The notes under the pieces were generated by a model. It was not told the DNA's origin and did not search any database. It saw only the letters and a list, made by a program, of their open reading frames with translations. This document shows, in pieces, positions 43,263 through 56,749 of a DNA stretch of 64,000 nucleotides (position 1 is the stretch's first letter; each line of letters begins with the position of its first letter). The stretch comes from Methanocella_A sp049676595 (lineage in GTDB: Archaea; Halobacteriota; Methanocellia; Methanocellales; Methanocellaceae): positions 3,162,001-3,226,000 of the forward strand of contig NZ_CP187259.1 of the NCBI RefSeq assembly GCF_049676595.1, written 5' to 3'. Position numbers and translations under genes: made by a program.

Positions 43263-43739
43263 TTAGCGCGGGCTGAAGACGTCCGAGAACTTCTTGATTC
43301 CCAGCACGCCCTTTGCATACCAGAGAAGCGCCAGGCCGATCACAGAGGAGACTATGATAGGCAAAGTGCCAACGGCCAGGGCTCCGTGGTTGTAAGCAGA
43401 GAACGCCGGTAGGGCGATACCTGCCAGGCATATGAGAAACATGAACAGCCAGCCGCCGTACTCGAGGCTCCAGAGTTTCATCGAGACGAAAGCTCCCCCG
43501 GCGACGAGGACGAATAGAATGGCCAGGAGGACAGTGCGGTCCATCCCTGACGTCTCGACGTTGAGCATGGTCAGGATCGAGAAAGCGAGTAGCGCTGCGA
43601 TGAAGACGAAGGCTATGGCCCGAAGTAAGATGACTTTCAAACCAGCGTGCTTCACGCTCATATCCAGCTGCCTGCCAGGCGGTGCCCGGGTAGGAATCCT
43701 CAAGCTACCCATATCCTTTTCAACGTCATTTATGTCCAT
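43263..43739 (-). CDS. Four-helix membrane protein of unknown function
   Basis: About 158 residues from the ATG at 43739; a GTG three codons upstream is possible. A short charged cytoplasmic N-terminus is followed by four hydrophobic segments: AIAFVFIAALLAFSIL, VLLAILFVLVAGGAFV, GGWLFMFLICLAGIALP and LPIIVSSVIGLALLWY. The C-terminal GVLGIKKFSDVFSP may be amphipathic. I do not recognise the family. It is convergent with gatE and divergent from the glycosylase gene. Confidence 0.75.
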   Translation of the reverse strand: MDINDVEKDMGSLRIPTRAPPGRQLDMSVKHAGLKVILLRAIAFVFIAALLAFSILTMLNVETSGMDRTVLLAILFVLVAGGAFVSMKLWSLEYGGWLFMFLICLAGIALPAFSAYNHGALAVGTLPIIVSSVIGLALLWYAKGVLGIKKFSDVFSPR

Positions 43740-43876
43740 GTCGGTCACTATTGATAACGTTGTAAAAGTTATGAAGTTTACGATGAAACTAATCCGGACT
43801 AAGAGCGATTACTTTTACTGCGGATATGAAAATAACATATAAGACAGTGGATCATCTAGCTATATGAGAGAAGGAT

Positions 43877-44692
43877 ATGCCAGAGTTGCCAGAGATCTAT
43901 AACCTTGCCATGCAGATGAATAAAGAGCTGCAGGGTAAGACGATAGCAGATATCGACATTGTACAAGAAAAGTGCCTGAACGTGAATAGCGGAGAGTTTA
44001 AGGAGCTGCTAACCGGACAGAGCATAGGCGAGACGCAGTCCAGAGGAAAGTGGATCTTTACGGCAGCCGGAAAGGATACCACTTTGCTCCTGAACCTTGG
44101 CATGGGAGGAGATGTGCTATACCATAAGCCGGGATCTGAAACTGAAGGAAAATACAAGCTCAAGTTCAAGTATACTGATGGGACGGCGCTGTCAATCAAC
44201 TTCTGGTGGTTCGGCTACGTTCATATAGTCAAGAATAACGAGATCAAAAGCCACAAGATGACTTCGACACTGGGCATATCTCCAGTTGAACCAGAGTTTA
44301 CCTCCGACTACTTTAAGAAACTTCTGACAGGCAAGAAGTGCTCACTTAAGACGTTATTGCTGGATCAAAAAACTATAGCCGGAATAGGTAACGTATATGC
44401 CCAGGATATATTGTTCACCGCAAGGCTGCATCCAGAAAGGAAAGTGCACCAGCTATCAGACGACGAGACCGAGAGATTATACAAAGCCATTGTCGATAAT
44501 TTGCATTTTGCAGCAGCCCATGGCGGCTTAAAGTTCGAAAAAGATCTGTACGGTAATAGCGGAGGCATAGAAAGCTTCTTAGTCGGCTATAAAGAAGGCC
44601 AGCCATGCCCGGTGTGTAAAACAAGTATAGAGAAGATTAAAACGGGCAGTACTGCTTCTTACATTTGCCCGAACTGTCAGCGGCAGGAGTAA
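43877..44692 (+). CDS. Fpg/Nei-type DNA glycosylase
   Basis: A protein of 271 residues. The N-terminus MPELPEIYN carries the catalytic Pro2 and Glu3, and SRGKW holds the conserved Lys. The helix-two-turn-helix region contains TIAGIGNVYAQDILF, and the C-terminus has the four-cysteine zinc finger CPVC...CPNC. It removes oxidised bases and cuts at abasic sites. The family is mostly bacterial and uncommon in methanogens. With its neighbour it has distinctly AT-richer codons than the flanking operons, so a transfer from bacteria is plausible. SD AGAAGG precedes the ATG. Confidence 0.9.
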   Translation: MPELPEIYNLAMQMNKELQGKTIADIDIVQEKCLNVNSGEFKELLTGQSIGETQSRGKWIFTAAGKDTTLLLNLGMGGDVLYHKPGSETEGKYKLKFKYTDGTALSINFWWFGYVHIVKNNEIKSHKMTSTLGISPVEPEFTSDYFKKLLTGKKCSLKTLLLDQKTIAGIGNVYAQDILFTARLHPERKVHQLSDDETERLYKAIVDNLHFAAAHGGLKFEKDLYGNSGGIESFLVGYKEGQPCPVCKTSIEKIKTGSTASYICPNCQRQE

Positions 44693-44735
44693 AGGGATAG
44701 AAAGTTATTTTTTACTGTATAGAAATCTAAAGAAC

Positions 44736-45284
44736 ATGCGAACTGCTTTCCTGCTTATTGATATTCAGAACGATTATTTCCCGGGTGGAAAGAATGAGCT
44801 GGCGGGAGCGTTAGAAGCTTCCATGAATGCCAGAAAGCTGCTGGATGCTTTCCGGATTAAAAAGTTACCAGTAATTCACGTTCAGCATATATCTACACGC
44901 CCGGGAGCAACATTCTTTATACCCGGCACTGCCGGAAGCGAGATCCATAATAACGTTAAACCGGCACCTGGCGAGATTACGATAGTGAAACATTATCCTA
45001 ACAGCTTTAGAGAGACGGTACTGCTGGATAAGCTGAAAGAGTTAGAGATAGAGCAATTAGTCGTATGTGGTATGATGACCCATATGTGCGTAGATTCTAC
45101 GGTGAGAGCAGCTTATGATCATGGGTTCAGATGCTTGTTAGCATGTGACGCTTGTGCTACTAAAAATCTTATATTGAATAATGAAGTTGTTAATGCTGTG
45201 GATATTCAAAAAGCATTTATGAGCTCATTGAATGGAATGTTTGCTGTTGTTAAGAGTACAGATGATGTATTAAAAGAGATATAG
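44736..45284 (+). CDS. Isochorismatase-family cysteine hydrolase
   Basis: A protein of 182 residues with the catalytic triad of the family: Asp9 in LLIDIQNDYF, Lys85 in TIVKHYPNSF and Cys118 in GMMTHMCVDSTVR. The family includes nicotinamidases, isochorismatases and related amide hydrolases; the substrate cannot be assigned from these residues. It follows the glycosylase by 43 nt with similar AT-rich codon use, and both may have arrived together. It is the last protein gene before the 5S rRNA, to which it is convergent. Confidence 0.88.
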   Translation: MRTAFLLIDIQNDYFPGGKNELAGALEASMNARKLLDAFRIKKLPVIHVQHISTRPGATFFIPGTAGSEIHNNVKPAPGEITIVKHYPNSFRETVLLDKLKELEIEQLVVCGMMTHMCVDSTVRAAYDHGFRCLLACDACATKNLILNNEVVNAVDIQKAFMSSLNGMFAVVKSTDDVLKEI

Positions 45285-45366
45285 TTTAAAATTTTTTATT
45301 TTGATAGCTGTTGCTGTTGTAAGATAATATTAATAAAAGGTTTTTGTTGTGTTGTGTTGTGTTGGT

Positions 45367-45493
45367 GGGTTGGCAGCGTGGTATGGTTCCCAGGGACTCG
45401 CGTACCTTAGTACAGCATACTACGTGACCAGGCTTAACTTCCGGGTTCGGAATGGGACCGGGTGAACACTGGTGCTATGGCCGCCAAAACCCA
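45367..45493 (-). rRNA. 5S ribosomal RNA
   Basis: On the minus strand the sequence holds typical 5S segments: cattccgaacccggaag, the loop C/helix III region, and ends that pair (gggttttggcggc with gctgccaaccc). Ends are estimated to within a few bases from the terminal helix. It is the last gene of the rRNA operon. Confidence 0.92.
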
Positions 45494-45689
45494 CTAACAT
45501 GACAATGAAAATGGATTAAGCGAATTATTGATGGTTGAATATGGTTTCTGTGTAAAGTTCGTGTTTCGCTCTGGATTTCGCTTTGGAATGCAAACTACAT
45601 CAAGTATAATATTTTAGAGTAGTTTTGCTTGAGTGTGGGACCCGTATAAATCATCTTTTTTTGGTGATTGTTTTTTGGCGGGTTGGACG

Positions 45690-48598
<2,909 letters not shown>

Positions 48599-48942
48599 AT
48601 CGGTTTACCGAATCTCATCTCTTTTCGCAGTTAACTACGTTAATATTATTACTTGCTTGTACTGTTTACATTCCAATACAGCGTCCAGAGCAAAATTCCT
48701 TTACACAGCCTCATCGCCCACAAACTGGAATGAAGACCATCTATTATTATGATCCCCTATTCATGGACATCAACCCTTCCCACCAAGAATTACTCATAGG
48801 TGGTGCATCGATCATCTGAGATTATTAGATGAATATGAACTTACGATACGATTACTGCATGCACGCTGAACCTTAGTTCAGGGCACTGCGAGCACCATAC
48901 AAGTCACGCATCCTATTTAAAGATTGCGTAATATGGTGCAAT

Positions 48943-49015
48943 GGACTTGCTGGGATTTGAACCCAGGGCCTCCGCCTTGCAAAGGCGGCGCTCTTCCAAC
49001 TGAGCTACAAGCCCC
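48943..49015 (-). tRNA. tRNA-Ala (anticodon TGC)
   Basis: 73 nt on the minus strand. The acceptor stem GGGCTTG / CAAGTCC contains the G3:U70 pair that identifies tRNA-Ala. The D-arm begins GCTCAGTTGGAAGAGC, the anticodon loop is TTTGCAA, and the T-arm contains GGTTCAAATCC. CCA is not encoded. It lies in the 16S-23S spacer, as is usual in Euryarchaeota. Confidence 0.97.
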
Positions 49016-49154
49016 ATTTGCAGGCTTTACCTGAGGGGTATTCCCGCAAGCATTATTACACGTTTGATTGGTTGTTTATCGACTCCCTGGTTAGTGATAA
49101 ATCGTCTTGTCGATTACCCGTTGGGTAATCATCGTTCTCTAAGAGAACGTCGTT

Positions 49155-50631
<1,477 letters not shown>

Positions 50632-51352
50632 TCAGCACACTAAACTGAGCTTTAATTCAAAGCAAAGATCCAAACCAAAGAGAAGTCTAAACTATCCATG
50701 GATATATTTCAAGGAATTAGTTACGTTACACCAACACACTTACCATGTGCATGTACACACACTAATTACTATTCAGACATTTCATTTGATTTGATGACAC
50801 AAACAACGTATCACCAACCAAGGAAATATCGAACAACCAACCAACATCAAAGCCACGACCACACCTTAGTGCGCCCCTTGGCTCCTCATTAATATACCGC
50901 AGTCTTAGAACAGCCACTCATCCCGTGCTGTCGCACTGGGTCAGGGCCGCATGAGCAGACTACGGCTATTGTGATTATGATTTATTCCCGAATTTCTCGG
51001 GAGTTTCTTATTAGTCCGCCATCGTATTTATACCTTTCGACTCTCGATTCAAATTTTTTGAATCGTCGTAAAGTTTGACATACGACAACGTTCCCGTTAG
51101 CGCATTATACAGCATTGTGCTGTATTGCCGCACGGGATTACCTTATAATACGAGCTTGCTATATATAGCTTTCCATGCATCGTATTCTGGAAGGTAATTT
51201 TTATTTATCAGACATATAATATTATGACTGATATCACAAAGTCCCATGAACAAACCGGCGTAAGCCCTCAGGCTCTTGCTGGCCTCGCATGCTTTTTGTG
51301 CGGGACATAACAAGGCATACCAAGTATATATAGATTGCGAGTTTGCCGGAAA
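50632..51352 (-). promoter_or_regulatory. rRNA operon promoter and leader region
   Basis: About 720 nt with no gene between the CHAT-like gene and 16S. Two strong TATA-like elements on the minus strand, tctatatatac (about 51323-51333) and the palindrome gctatatatagc (51158-51169), could be tandem promoters. Downstream is a stem-loop at 51093-51136 (outer cccgt/acgggr, inner atacagca/tgctgtat). Further hairpins are near 50990 (tcccga/tcggga) and 51050 (cgattcaaa/ttgaatcg). The last 200 nt before 16S is A/C-rich and probably forms one strand of the 16S processing stem. Confidence 0.6.
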
Positions 51353-53422
51353 TCACGATGTGTAGGAGTAGCTGCGGACAGAAGGAATGGGTTGTTGCTC
51401 GAGATTATCCAGTGCGGCTTCACCGATGCTATTAAAAATCCTGCCATCGTAGACGCAGGATCCGTCAGGCAGAGAGAGGCCTTCGATCAGGGCAGATAGT
51501 GAAACATGTCTAAGTACCATACCAGTATCCGGAAGGCCGGGAACGTCGCCCTCTCCCGCAGAGTAGACTAAACCTTTTTCCGGGCTTGCCAGAATACAGC
51601 TTAAAGTAAACCCGCTTCCGGCTTTTGCGAGATGGTAAAGAGGCATACTGGCGCCCTTATCAAATAGCGAAATTTGACCGTTGCCTGACAGCAGATATTC
51701 TTTGCCCAGCACTGAGCATTCTCTCGCTCCAAGGTAAGCAATGAGCACGGGGTACCCACGGGCAAGCAGCCGGTAGAAGTTGACGCTTACATCTTTCGCT
51801 GCCTCGTCGATTACGTTGTACAGGGTGGAGATGCCGCACGTCGAGCCTTTTTCCAGGAGTTTGATGCCCTGCAGGTAGCTGGAGCAGGAGTTGAAAAAGA
51901 ACATGGAAGTTGTATTATTCCTGACCATTGACAGGTCTGCGTAACCGTCGGGGCACTTAAATCCCCTGTTATCGCAGTGGCCTATGAACTGGACGATATC
52001 GTAGCCTTCGGCAAAGGTTCTGAGGAGATTGTCGCGGGTGACATTTCTCAGCATCGTGATGGAGGCTATACTTTTTAAAGTGTCTCGCAGCACAATTGTC
52101 TCGCCGAACATCGCATCTTCATTACAGATGATCGCTATGCGGGGAATCTGGCCATTCAGGTGATTTGCCTTTCGGTTCGACACAGGTGTCCTGAGCTGCT
52201 TTACGGCGTCGATTGGGTAGCCATCGGACAGCCACTGGTGGACGAAGGCATCCTCCAGGACTGGCATGATGACGTGGCCGGTTCCGTCGGCTGTAATGCC
52301 GCCGGATCGATAGGTTCTGCCCAGGAATTTCCGGACCTCCATCTGGACGACTTCTCGTTCTGTCACCTTCCTCCCGGCCGGGTAAAAGATGGCCGACAGA
52401 GACTGAAGTAGTGAGGGGATTAGCATGATGCTGGAAGGTACCGGGTCGACATAGGAGGCGGTATGCCATGGCACCTGCCTGTTACCACTCCGGCGGGAGG
52501 CCCCGAGGTACGAGAAAAGCCTGTCGGCAATCCCCATGGATAGCAGCTTTTCTGAAGACGTGCCCGTATCCGCCGGTATGTCTATCCCTGCCAGCCGCCT
52601 TCCAGTAGTGGTTTCGTATCTGAGGGCGCAGTCGACATGGAATATGTACCGGAGAGAGTTACACGACCACCGGGAGAACTCGCGGGCTTCTCCCGGAAGT
52701 GGCAGAAGCTCCCCCGATACGGAGATGGCCGGGCTTTTGCCAGCCTCGATGCTTGCACCCGCATAGCAGGCCAGTGGTGCCGCAGCGTAGAGATACCGGA
52801 GATCGGGTGGCAGGTAAAAAGTAATCGCCGGAGGGCAAGGCTTTTGAACTTCTGCCGGAACTCCGCCTGCCGCAGGATATGCCCGTAGCGGCCTCCTGAA
52901 GAACGGGTGGCTCCGCATCACTGATTCTTCCCCAGGTACCTGGCATAAGGCAGATATGGATTTAAACAGGTCATCTGTCGATGGTGAGCAGGGTACAGAG
53001 GTGCTCACTTTTGATGTAATACCCCAGGTTAGGCCAGCCCGGGTGTTATTCGCAGGCCAGATACATACTGCCGGGCTCCGGACTTCGAGAATACAGTCGT
53101 CACCCGGCTCTAAAAAATGCCTGTCATCGCATTCAGCTACGATGATATCCCGCCCGCCCCGGATGTAGTGCCTGCCAAAGTTTACCGGGGTTATGGTTTC
53201 GGGCTTATCCCGTTTGAAGATATAGACCCTGCTTGCTTCTGTGCGGATTTCTTTGAAGCTGGAACGGGTAAGAAAGTTCAGAGGTATGGAAGAGCTGTCT
53301 GCGAAAGGCAAGCTGAGATCGAGGTAATCATGCACGGGAGAATGAGAGGTAAATTGTAGATCATCATTTTGCGATGAGCCGTCTATGGAGATGAAAGCGT
53401 CAGGGGGCTTAGATATTGTCAT
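51353..53422 (-). CDS. CHAT (caspase-HetF) domain protein
   Basis: A protein of 689 residues. The C-terminal third has the Cys-His protease layout: YDIVQFIGHCDNRGFKCPDG with His482, then MFFFNSCSSYLQGIKLLEKG with Cys513, and a following DVSVNFYRLLARGYPV helix. These are the CHAT-domain catalytic elements. The first 430 residues are unrecognised, with several Cys residues and beta-rich character. CHAT proteins are proteases that often respond to partner sensor proteins, sometimes in defence; no effector gene or obvious partner is adjacent. A TATA-like stretch at 53500-53515 on the minus strand gives a leader of about 60 nt. No SD is visible. Confidence 0.72.
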   Translation of the reverse strand: MTISKPPDAFISIDGSSQNDDLQFTSHSPVHDYLDLSLPFADSSSIPLNFLTRSSFKEIRTEASRVYIFKRDKPETITPVNFGRHYIRGGRDIIVAECDDRHFLEPGDDCILEVRSPAVCIWPANNTRAGLTWGITSKVSTSVPCSPSTDDLFKSISALCQVPGEESVMRSHPFFRRPLRAYPAAGGVPAEVQKPCPPAITFYLPPDLRYLYAAAPLACYAGASIEAGKSPAISVSGELLPLPGEAREFSRWSCNSLRYIFHVDCALRYETTTGRRLAGIDIPADTGTSSEKLLSMGIADRLFSYLGASRRSGNRQVPWHTASYVDPVPSSIMLIPSLLQSLSAIFYPAGRKVTEREVVQMEVRKFLGRTYRSGGITADGTGHVIMPVLEDAFVHQWLSDGYPIDAVKQLRTPVSNRKANHLNGQIPRIAIICNEDAMFGETIVLRDTLKSIASITMLRNVTRDNLLRTFAEGYDIVQFIGHCDNRGFKCPDGYADLSMVRNNTTSMFFFNSCSSYLQGIKLLEKGSTCGISTLYNVIDEAAKDVSVNFYRLLARGYPVLIAYLGARECSVLGKEYLLSGNGQISLFDKGASMPLYHLAKAGSGFTLSCILASPEKGLVYSAGEGDVPGLPDTGMVLRHVSLSALIEGLSLPDGSCVYDGRIFNSIGEAALDNLEQQPIPSVRSYSYTS

Positions 53423-53594
53423 TTTTGACAGAAGTGGGTCGTGTTGGGTGTATAGTATTCCGAACGCCCCCTAAGTAGACGCTTGTTTATCAATGAGTTT
53501 AGTATATAATATATCTAATTGGTGTAAAATTTTACAGGGGAAGATAAATTCGCTTTTAAATAAGATAATTAATAAATAAAAATCTTCGTATTGC

Positions 53595-54011
53595 CTATTT
53601 CTTATTCCGGTAGAGGAAGAATACTGCCCGCTTGTAGTTTACACAGCGGAACTCCGAGAAGTAGCGGCTAAGGTCGGTCTTCTCGGAGGAGAACGGCCGG
53701 ATCAGCAGGTCAGCTCCGACCCGGTTTGCGATCATGGCAATGGAATCCTGCATATCCACCGGCGGCCGTATCGAGTATATTAGCGAAGCGCCTTCGTACA
53801 GGCTCAGGTCAGGCCTGAAGATGTCGTCCCGGACATAGTTCAGGTTTTCGGGACCCTCGGGCGTCACGTCTGTGCACGTGAAGTCATAGGTATTTTTCAG
53901 TAGCTCTGCAATATCAGGGTGCCTGCCGATGCCCACCTCTACGACGCGTGACCCCGGAGAATAGTGCCCGAGAATATATTCTGCCAGGTCATCATAACCT
54001 ATAATGCCCAT
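53595..54011 (-). CDS. UPF0146 family protein
   Basis: A protein of 138 residues starting MGIIGYDDLAEYILGHY, then SRVVEVGIGRHPDIAELL, a Rossmann-like glycine motif, and LIYSIRPPVDMQ. These match the archaeal UPF0146 family, which looks like a small methyltransferase fold with no assigned substrate. GGGGGT lies close upstream of the ATG. It is divergent from the RimI-like gene, with only 39 nt between the starts. Confidence 0.85.
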   Translation of the reverse strand: MGIIGYDDLAEYILGHYSPGSRVVEVGIGRHPDIAELLKNTYDFTCTDVTPEGPENLNYVRDDIFRPDLSLYEGASLIYSIRPPVDMQDSIAMIANRVGADLLIRPFSSEKTDLSRYFSEFRCVNYKRAVFFLYRNKK

Positions 54012-54050
54012 GAACCCCCATATGGAGTACCTGTCGGAAAATACTTACGG

Positions 54051-54509
54051 GTGACTATTCTGATCCACATCAGGCCCTTTGAGCTGGACGATTCCAGAGT
54101 TATCCTCGACCTGGAGGAGGAGATCTTCCACGAGCCCAACCCGGTGCTTTACAGCATGATCGAGAACTATCCGACGGAAGGGTTTCTCGTCGCCGAGTTC
54201 AACGGTGAAATCTGCGGCTACCTGGTCGGCGTGCTCATCATGGATGAGGCGAGGGTACTCCTGCTGGCGGTTAAAGAGAGCTACAGAAAGATGAAAGTGG
54301 GTAAGACCCTGATGGAGTATTACATCGACACGGTGAGGAGCCGGGCAAACATGGTCAGGCTGGAGGTCCGGGTCAGTAACCTGGGGGCGCAAACATTCTA
54401 CTTCAAGCTTGGCTTCAGGTTTATCGGGGTTGTCAACAAGTACTACCGGAACGGGGACAACGCGTATATTATGCTTAAGCCTTTAGATCAGCTAACCCTT
54501 TTTCTTTGA
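54051..54509 (+). CDS. rimI: RimI-like N-terminal acetyltransferase (GNAT)
   Basis: About 152 residues from the GTG at 54051. The open frame continues upstream into the divergent gene, where it is unlikely to be coding. The GNAT fold is clear: IHIRPFELDD at the start, the acetyl-CoA site VKESYRKMKVGKTLMEYYI (Q/RxxGxG/A variant RKMKVGKT), and VSNLGAQTFYFKLGFRFIGVV. Such archaeal proteins acetylate protein N-termini or ribosomal proteins. The 3' end overlaps the convergent UPF0058 gene by 35 nt. SD is weak, so the exact start is uncertain. Confidence 0.78.
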   Translation: MTILIHIRPFELDDSRVILDLEEEIFHEPNPVLYSMIENYPTEGFLVAEFNGEICGYLVGVLIMDEARVLLLAVKESYRKMKVGKTLMEYYIDTVRSRANMVRLEVRVSNLGAQTFYFKLGFRFIGVVNKYYRNGDNAYIMLKPLDQLTLFL

Positions 54510-54741
54510 GGCTTGTCTCCACGATGCGTTTTGGACCTTCCTGCCGGCCGACGGCCTGCACTATGGCTTCGCCCAGAAGAAATATGGCCCGCTCGTGGTC
54601 GGTCTTGTTGCGGTGGATATGTACCGGGCTGATGTGCATAGCTTCATATCTGGTAAAGTCGGCCTTGATTCCTTCGGACTCCAGGTGCCGCTTCACCTTC
54701 GCGAGCACAGTATGCAGGTAGATTAGATCCTCTTTTTGCAT
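54475..54741 (-). CDS. UPF0058 family protein
   Basis: About 88 residues beginning MQKEDLIYLHTVLAKVKRHLE and containing SPVHIHRNKTDHERAIFLLG, the pattern of the archaeal UPF0058 family (small helical proteins of unknown role). I prefer ATG 54741 to the TTG at 54750 because family members start MxKEELIxLH. It is convergent with the RimI-like gene. Confidence 0.85.
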   Translation of the reverse strand: MQKEDLIYLHTVLAKVKRHLESEGIKADFTRYEAMHISPVHIHRNKTDHERAIFLLGEAIVQAVGRQEGPKRIVETSLKEKGLADLKA

Positions 54742-54928
54742 CGGTATCAACTAAGTTTTTTTAACAATCGTTATGAAGGAAGCAGTATATACTTATTGGT
54801 GAGAAATGCGCCTGGATACAAGTCCTAATCGCTTGTTATGGCCCGTTATTGCCAGTAATGCGGATAATGCCTGAGAATATCTGTTAAAATAAGAAAAAGG
54901 ACGGAGTTTTACCTCCGTCGCTCGGCGT

Positions 54929-56407
54929 TTACTCTGTCGTAATTACTTTTACGCCCGCAGGCTGCTTGACGACGCTGCCCATCTTGACGCCCACGAGGGT
55001 TTCAAGGTTCTTCTCTGCAGCGATGTCCAGCATCCGCTGGGTAATCACGCCGTCGAAAACGACGCTCTTGACGTCCCCGTTGCTTTCCTTGAGCGTGTTG
55101 GCAAGGTCGCGGACGGCGACAGTGGTGATTACGTTCTTGTTGGAGTCCAGGAGCTTTGCGCTCAGGGTGCCGGAGAGCTCTTTCGCGATCTCGTCGAACT
55201 CGGAGGGCTCCCGCTCCTTCTTTGCCGGGGCCTGCTCTCTCTGCTCACGGGGCTCGCGGGGCTCACGGTAGTCCCTGCGCTCGCGGTATTCCCTGCGCTC
55301 GGTCCTCTCCGTGCGCTCGGTCCTCTCCTGCTGGGGCTGCTCGTCGGTCCGCCTCAGGCTCTTGCGCCTCGGCATCTCGCCGCGCTGCTGCTCGGATCTG
55401 TCCCTGCTCTCCCGCTGGGGGTACTCTCTCTGCTGGTACTCCCTCGGCTGGTACTCCCTCTGCTGTTCCCTCGGGGCTTCCCGCTGGGGCTGGACCGGTG
55501 CGGCTGCCTGAGCTTCTGCCTTCTGGGCGGCTTCTGCCTGAGCCTGCTTCTCGGCTGCCTGGGCTGCGAGCTTGTTCCTGCGCCTGCCCTGGGGCACTTC
55601 GACGACCTGCTCTACGGGGACCTTGCTGCGGAGCGACTTGACGACTTCCTTCTGGGTGAGCTCTTCCACACCCTTGCCGTCCGGTGCCCTTGCGACGTAG
55701 TCGACGTCAGCTACCTGGAGCAGCTCTTTCAGAATCAGCTCTCCGCCCCGGTCTCCATCGGTGAACACGGTGACGGTCTTCTTCTTGCTCAGCTCGGCGA
55801 CGAGCTGGGGTACGTTGGTGCCTTCGACGGCGATCGCGTTCTTGATGCCGTACTTGAGCAGGTTCAGGACGTCAGCCCTGCCCTCGACGACCAGGATGGC
55901 GTCGGAGTCGAGCACGTTGGGGCCTGCGGGCAGGTTGTCGATGAAGGTGACTTCCTCGACGCGCACGGCGGCCTTGACGGCGTCCGTGATCTCCTGGCTC
56001 TCGGGCACGGAGTTGTCGAACATGTCGGTCAGAATGTGCTTTGCCCTGTCAATGATCTGCTTCCTTTTGGACGAGCGCACGTCCTCGATCTTGGTGACTG
56101 TAATCTTGGAGATACAGGGGCCGACGCGGTCGATGGTCTCGAGCGCCGCTGCGAGGATCGAGGTTTCGACCTTGTCCAGGCTGCTCGGGATGAGGATGTT
56201 GCCGCTGGACTTGCCGTACTTGGAGGTGATGTTAACCTCGATTCTGCCGATCCTGCCAGTCTTCTGTAGCTCTCTGAGGTCCAGGTCTGCTCCGAGCAGC
56301 CCTTCCGTCTGCCCGAACACTGCTCCAACCACGTCGGGGCGTTCGACGACGCCTTCGGCGCTGATGTGAGCGTGAATTACGTATTTTGTGGTGTCAGATT
56401 CTTCCAT
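54929..56407 (-). CDS. dnaG: Archaeal DnaG (toprim, primase-like, exosome-associated)
   Basis: A protein of 492 residues. The N-terminus TKYVIHAHISAEGVVERPDV and the toprim domain (ILVVEGRADVLNLLKYG with the catalytic Glu, then TVFTDGDRGGELI with the DxD) define archaeal DnaG. The protein can prime DNA and is also a stable part of the archaeal exosome. Residues about 270-395 are a low-complexity stretch of Arg, Glu, Gln, Ala and Pro (QREYQPREYQQREYPQRE), an unusual insertion compared with the roughly 400-residue family norm. The SD AGGAGTGATC just before the ATG is one of the best in the window. Confidence 0.93.
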   Translation of the reverse strand: MEESDTTKYVIHAHISAEGVVERPDVVGAVFGQTEGLLGADLDLRELQKTGRIGRIEVNITSKYGKSSGNILIPSSLDKVETSILAAALETIDRVGPCISKITVTKIEDVRSSKRKQIIDRAKHILTDMFDNSVPESQEITDAVKAAVRVEEVTFIDNLPAGPNVLDSDAILVVEGRADVLNLLKYGIKNAIAVEGTNVPQLVAELSKKKTVTVFTDGDRGGELILKELLQVADVDYVARAPDGKGVEELTQKEVVKSLRSKVPVEQVVEVPQGRRRNKLAAQAAEKQAQAEAAQKAEAQAAAPVQPQREAPREQQREYQPREYQQREYPQRESRDRSEQQRGEMPRRKSLRRTDEQPQQERTERTERTERREYRERRDYREPREPREQREQAPAKKEREPSEFDEIAKELSGTLSAKLLDSNKNVITTVAVRDLANTLKESNGDVKSVVFDGVITQRMLDIAAEKNLETLVGVKMGSVVKQPAGVKVITTE

Positions 56408-56749
56408 TTTTGATCACTCCTTAAGTTCCTGACACTGTAAAAAATAGCCGGGGCAATAAAATAGAGTCCTGGCGTTCGCAGGACATGTTCATTTAACGCA
56501 TGGCAGGCATAATTCTTCGATGTGCGTACTGCGATGCGCTCATATGGTTCAGCAAAACGGCGTGCCGTGGCTATCATAAGCCTTCCGGGCCGTTATCGTG
56601 AGACATGATGAAAGATGATTATTACCCTTGACTATTCAAGCGTAGGGAACTTATGTGTATCTACGTCGTGAAGCCCGGACTCGCTTCGCTCGTCAGAGAG
56701 ATATAGCGTTAGTGCGGGCTGTTAACATAGTAAGATGTGTGCTAGTGGT
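56408..56749. other. 342-nt intergenic region without recognisable gene
   Basis: It contains the dnaG SD and promoter at the left end (AT-rich near 56430-56460) and no credible open frame. A short inverted-looking segment around cggactcgcttcgctcgtc lies near 56685. I see no tRNA or known RNA here. Confidence 0.5.
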
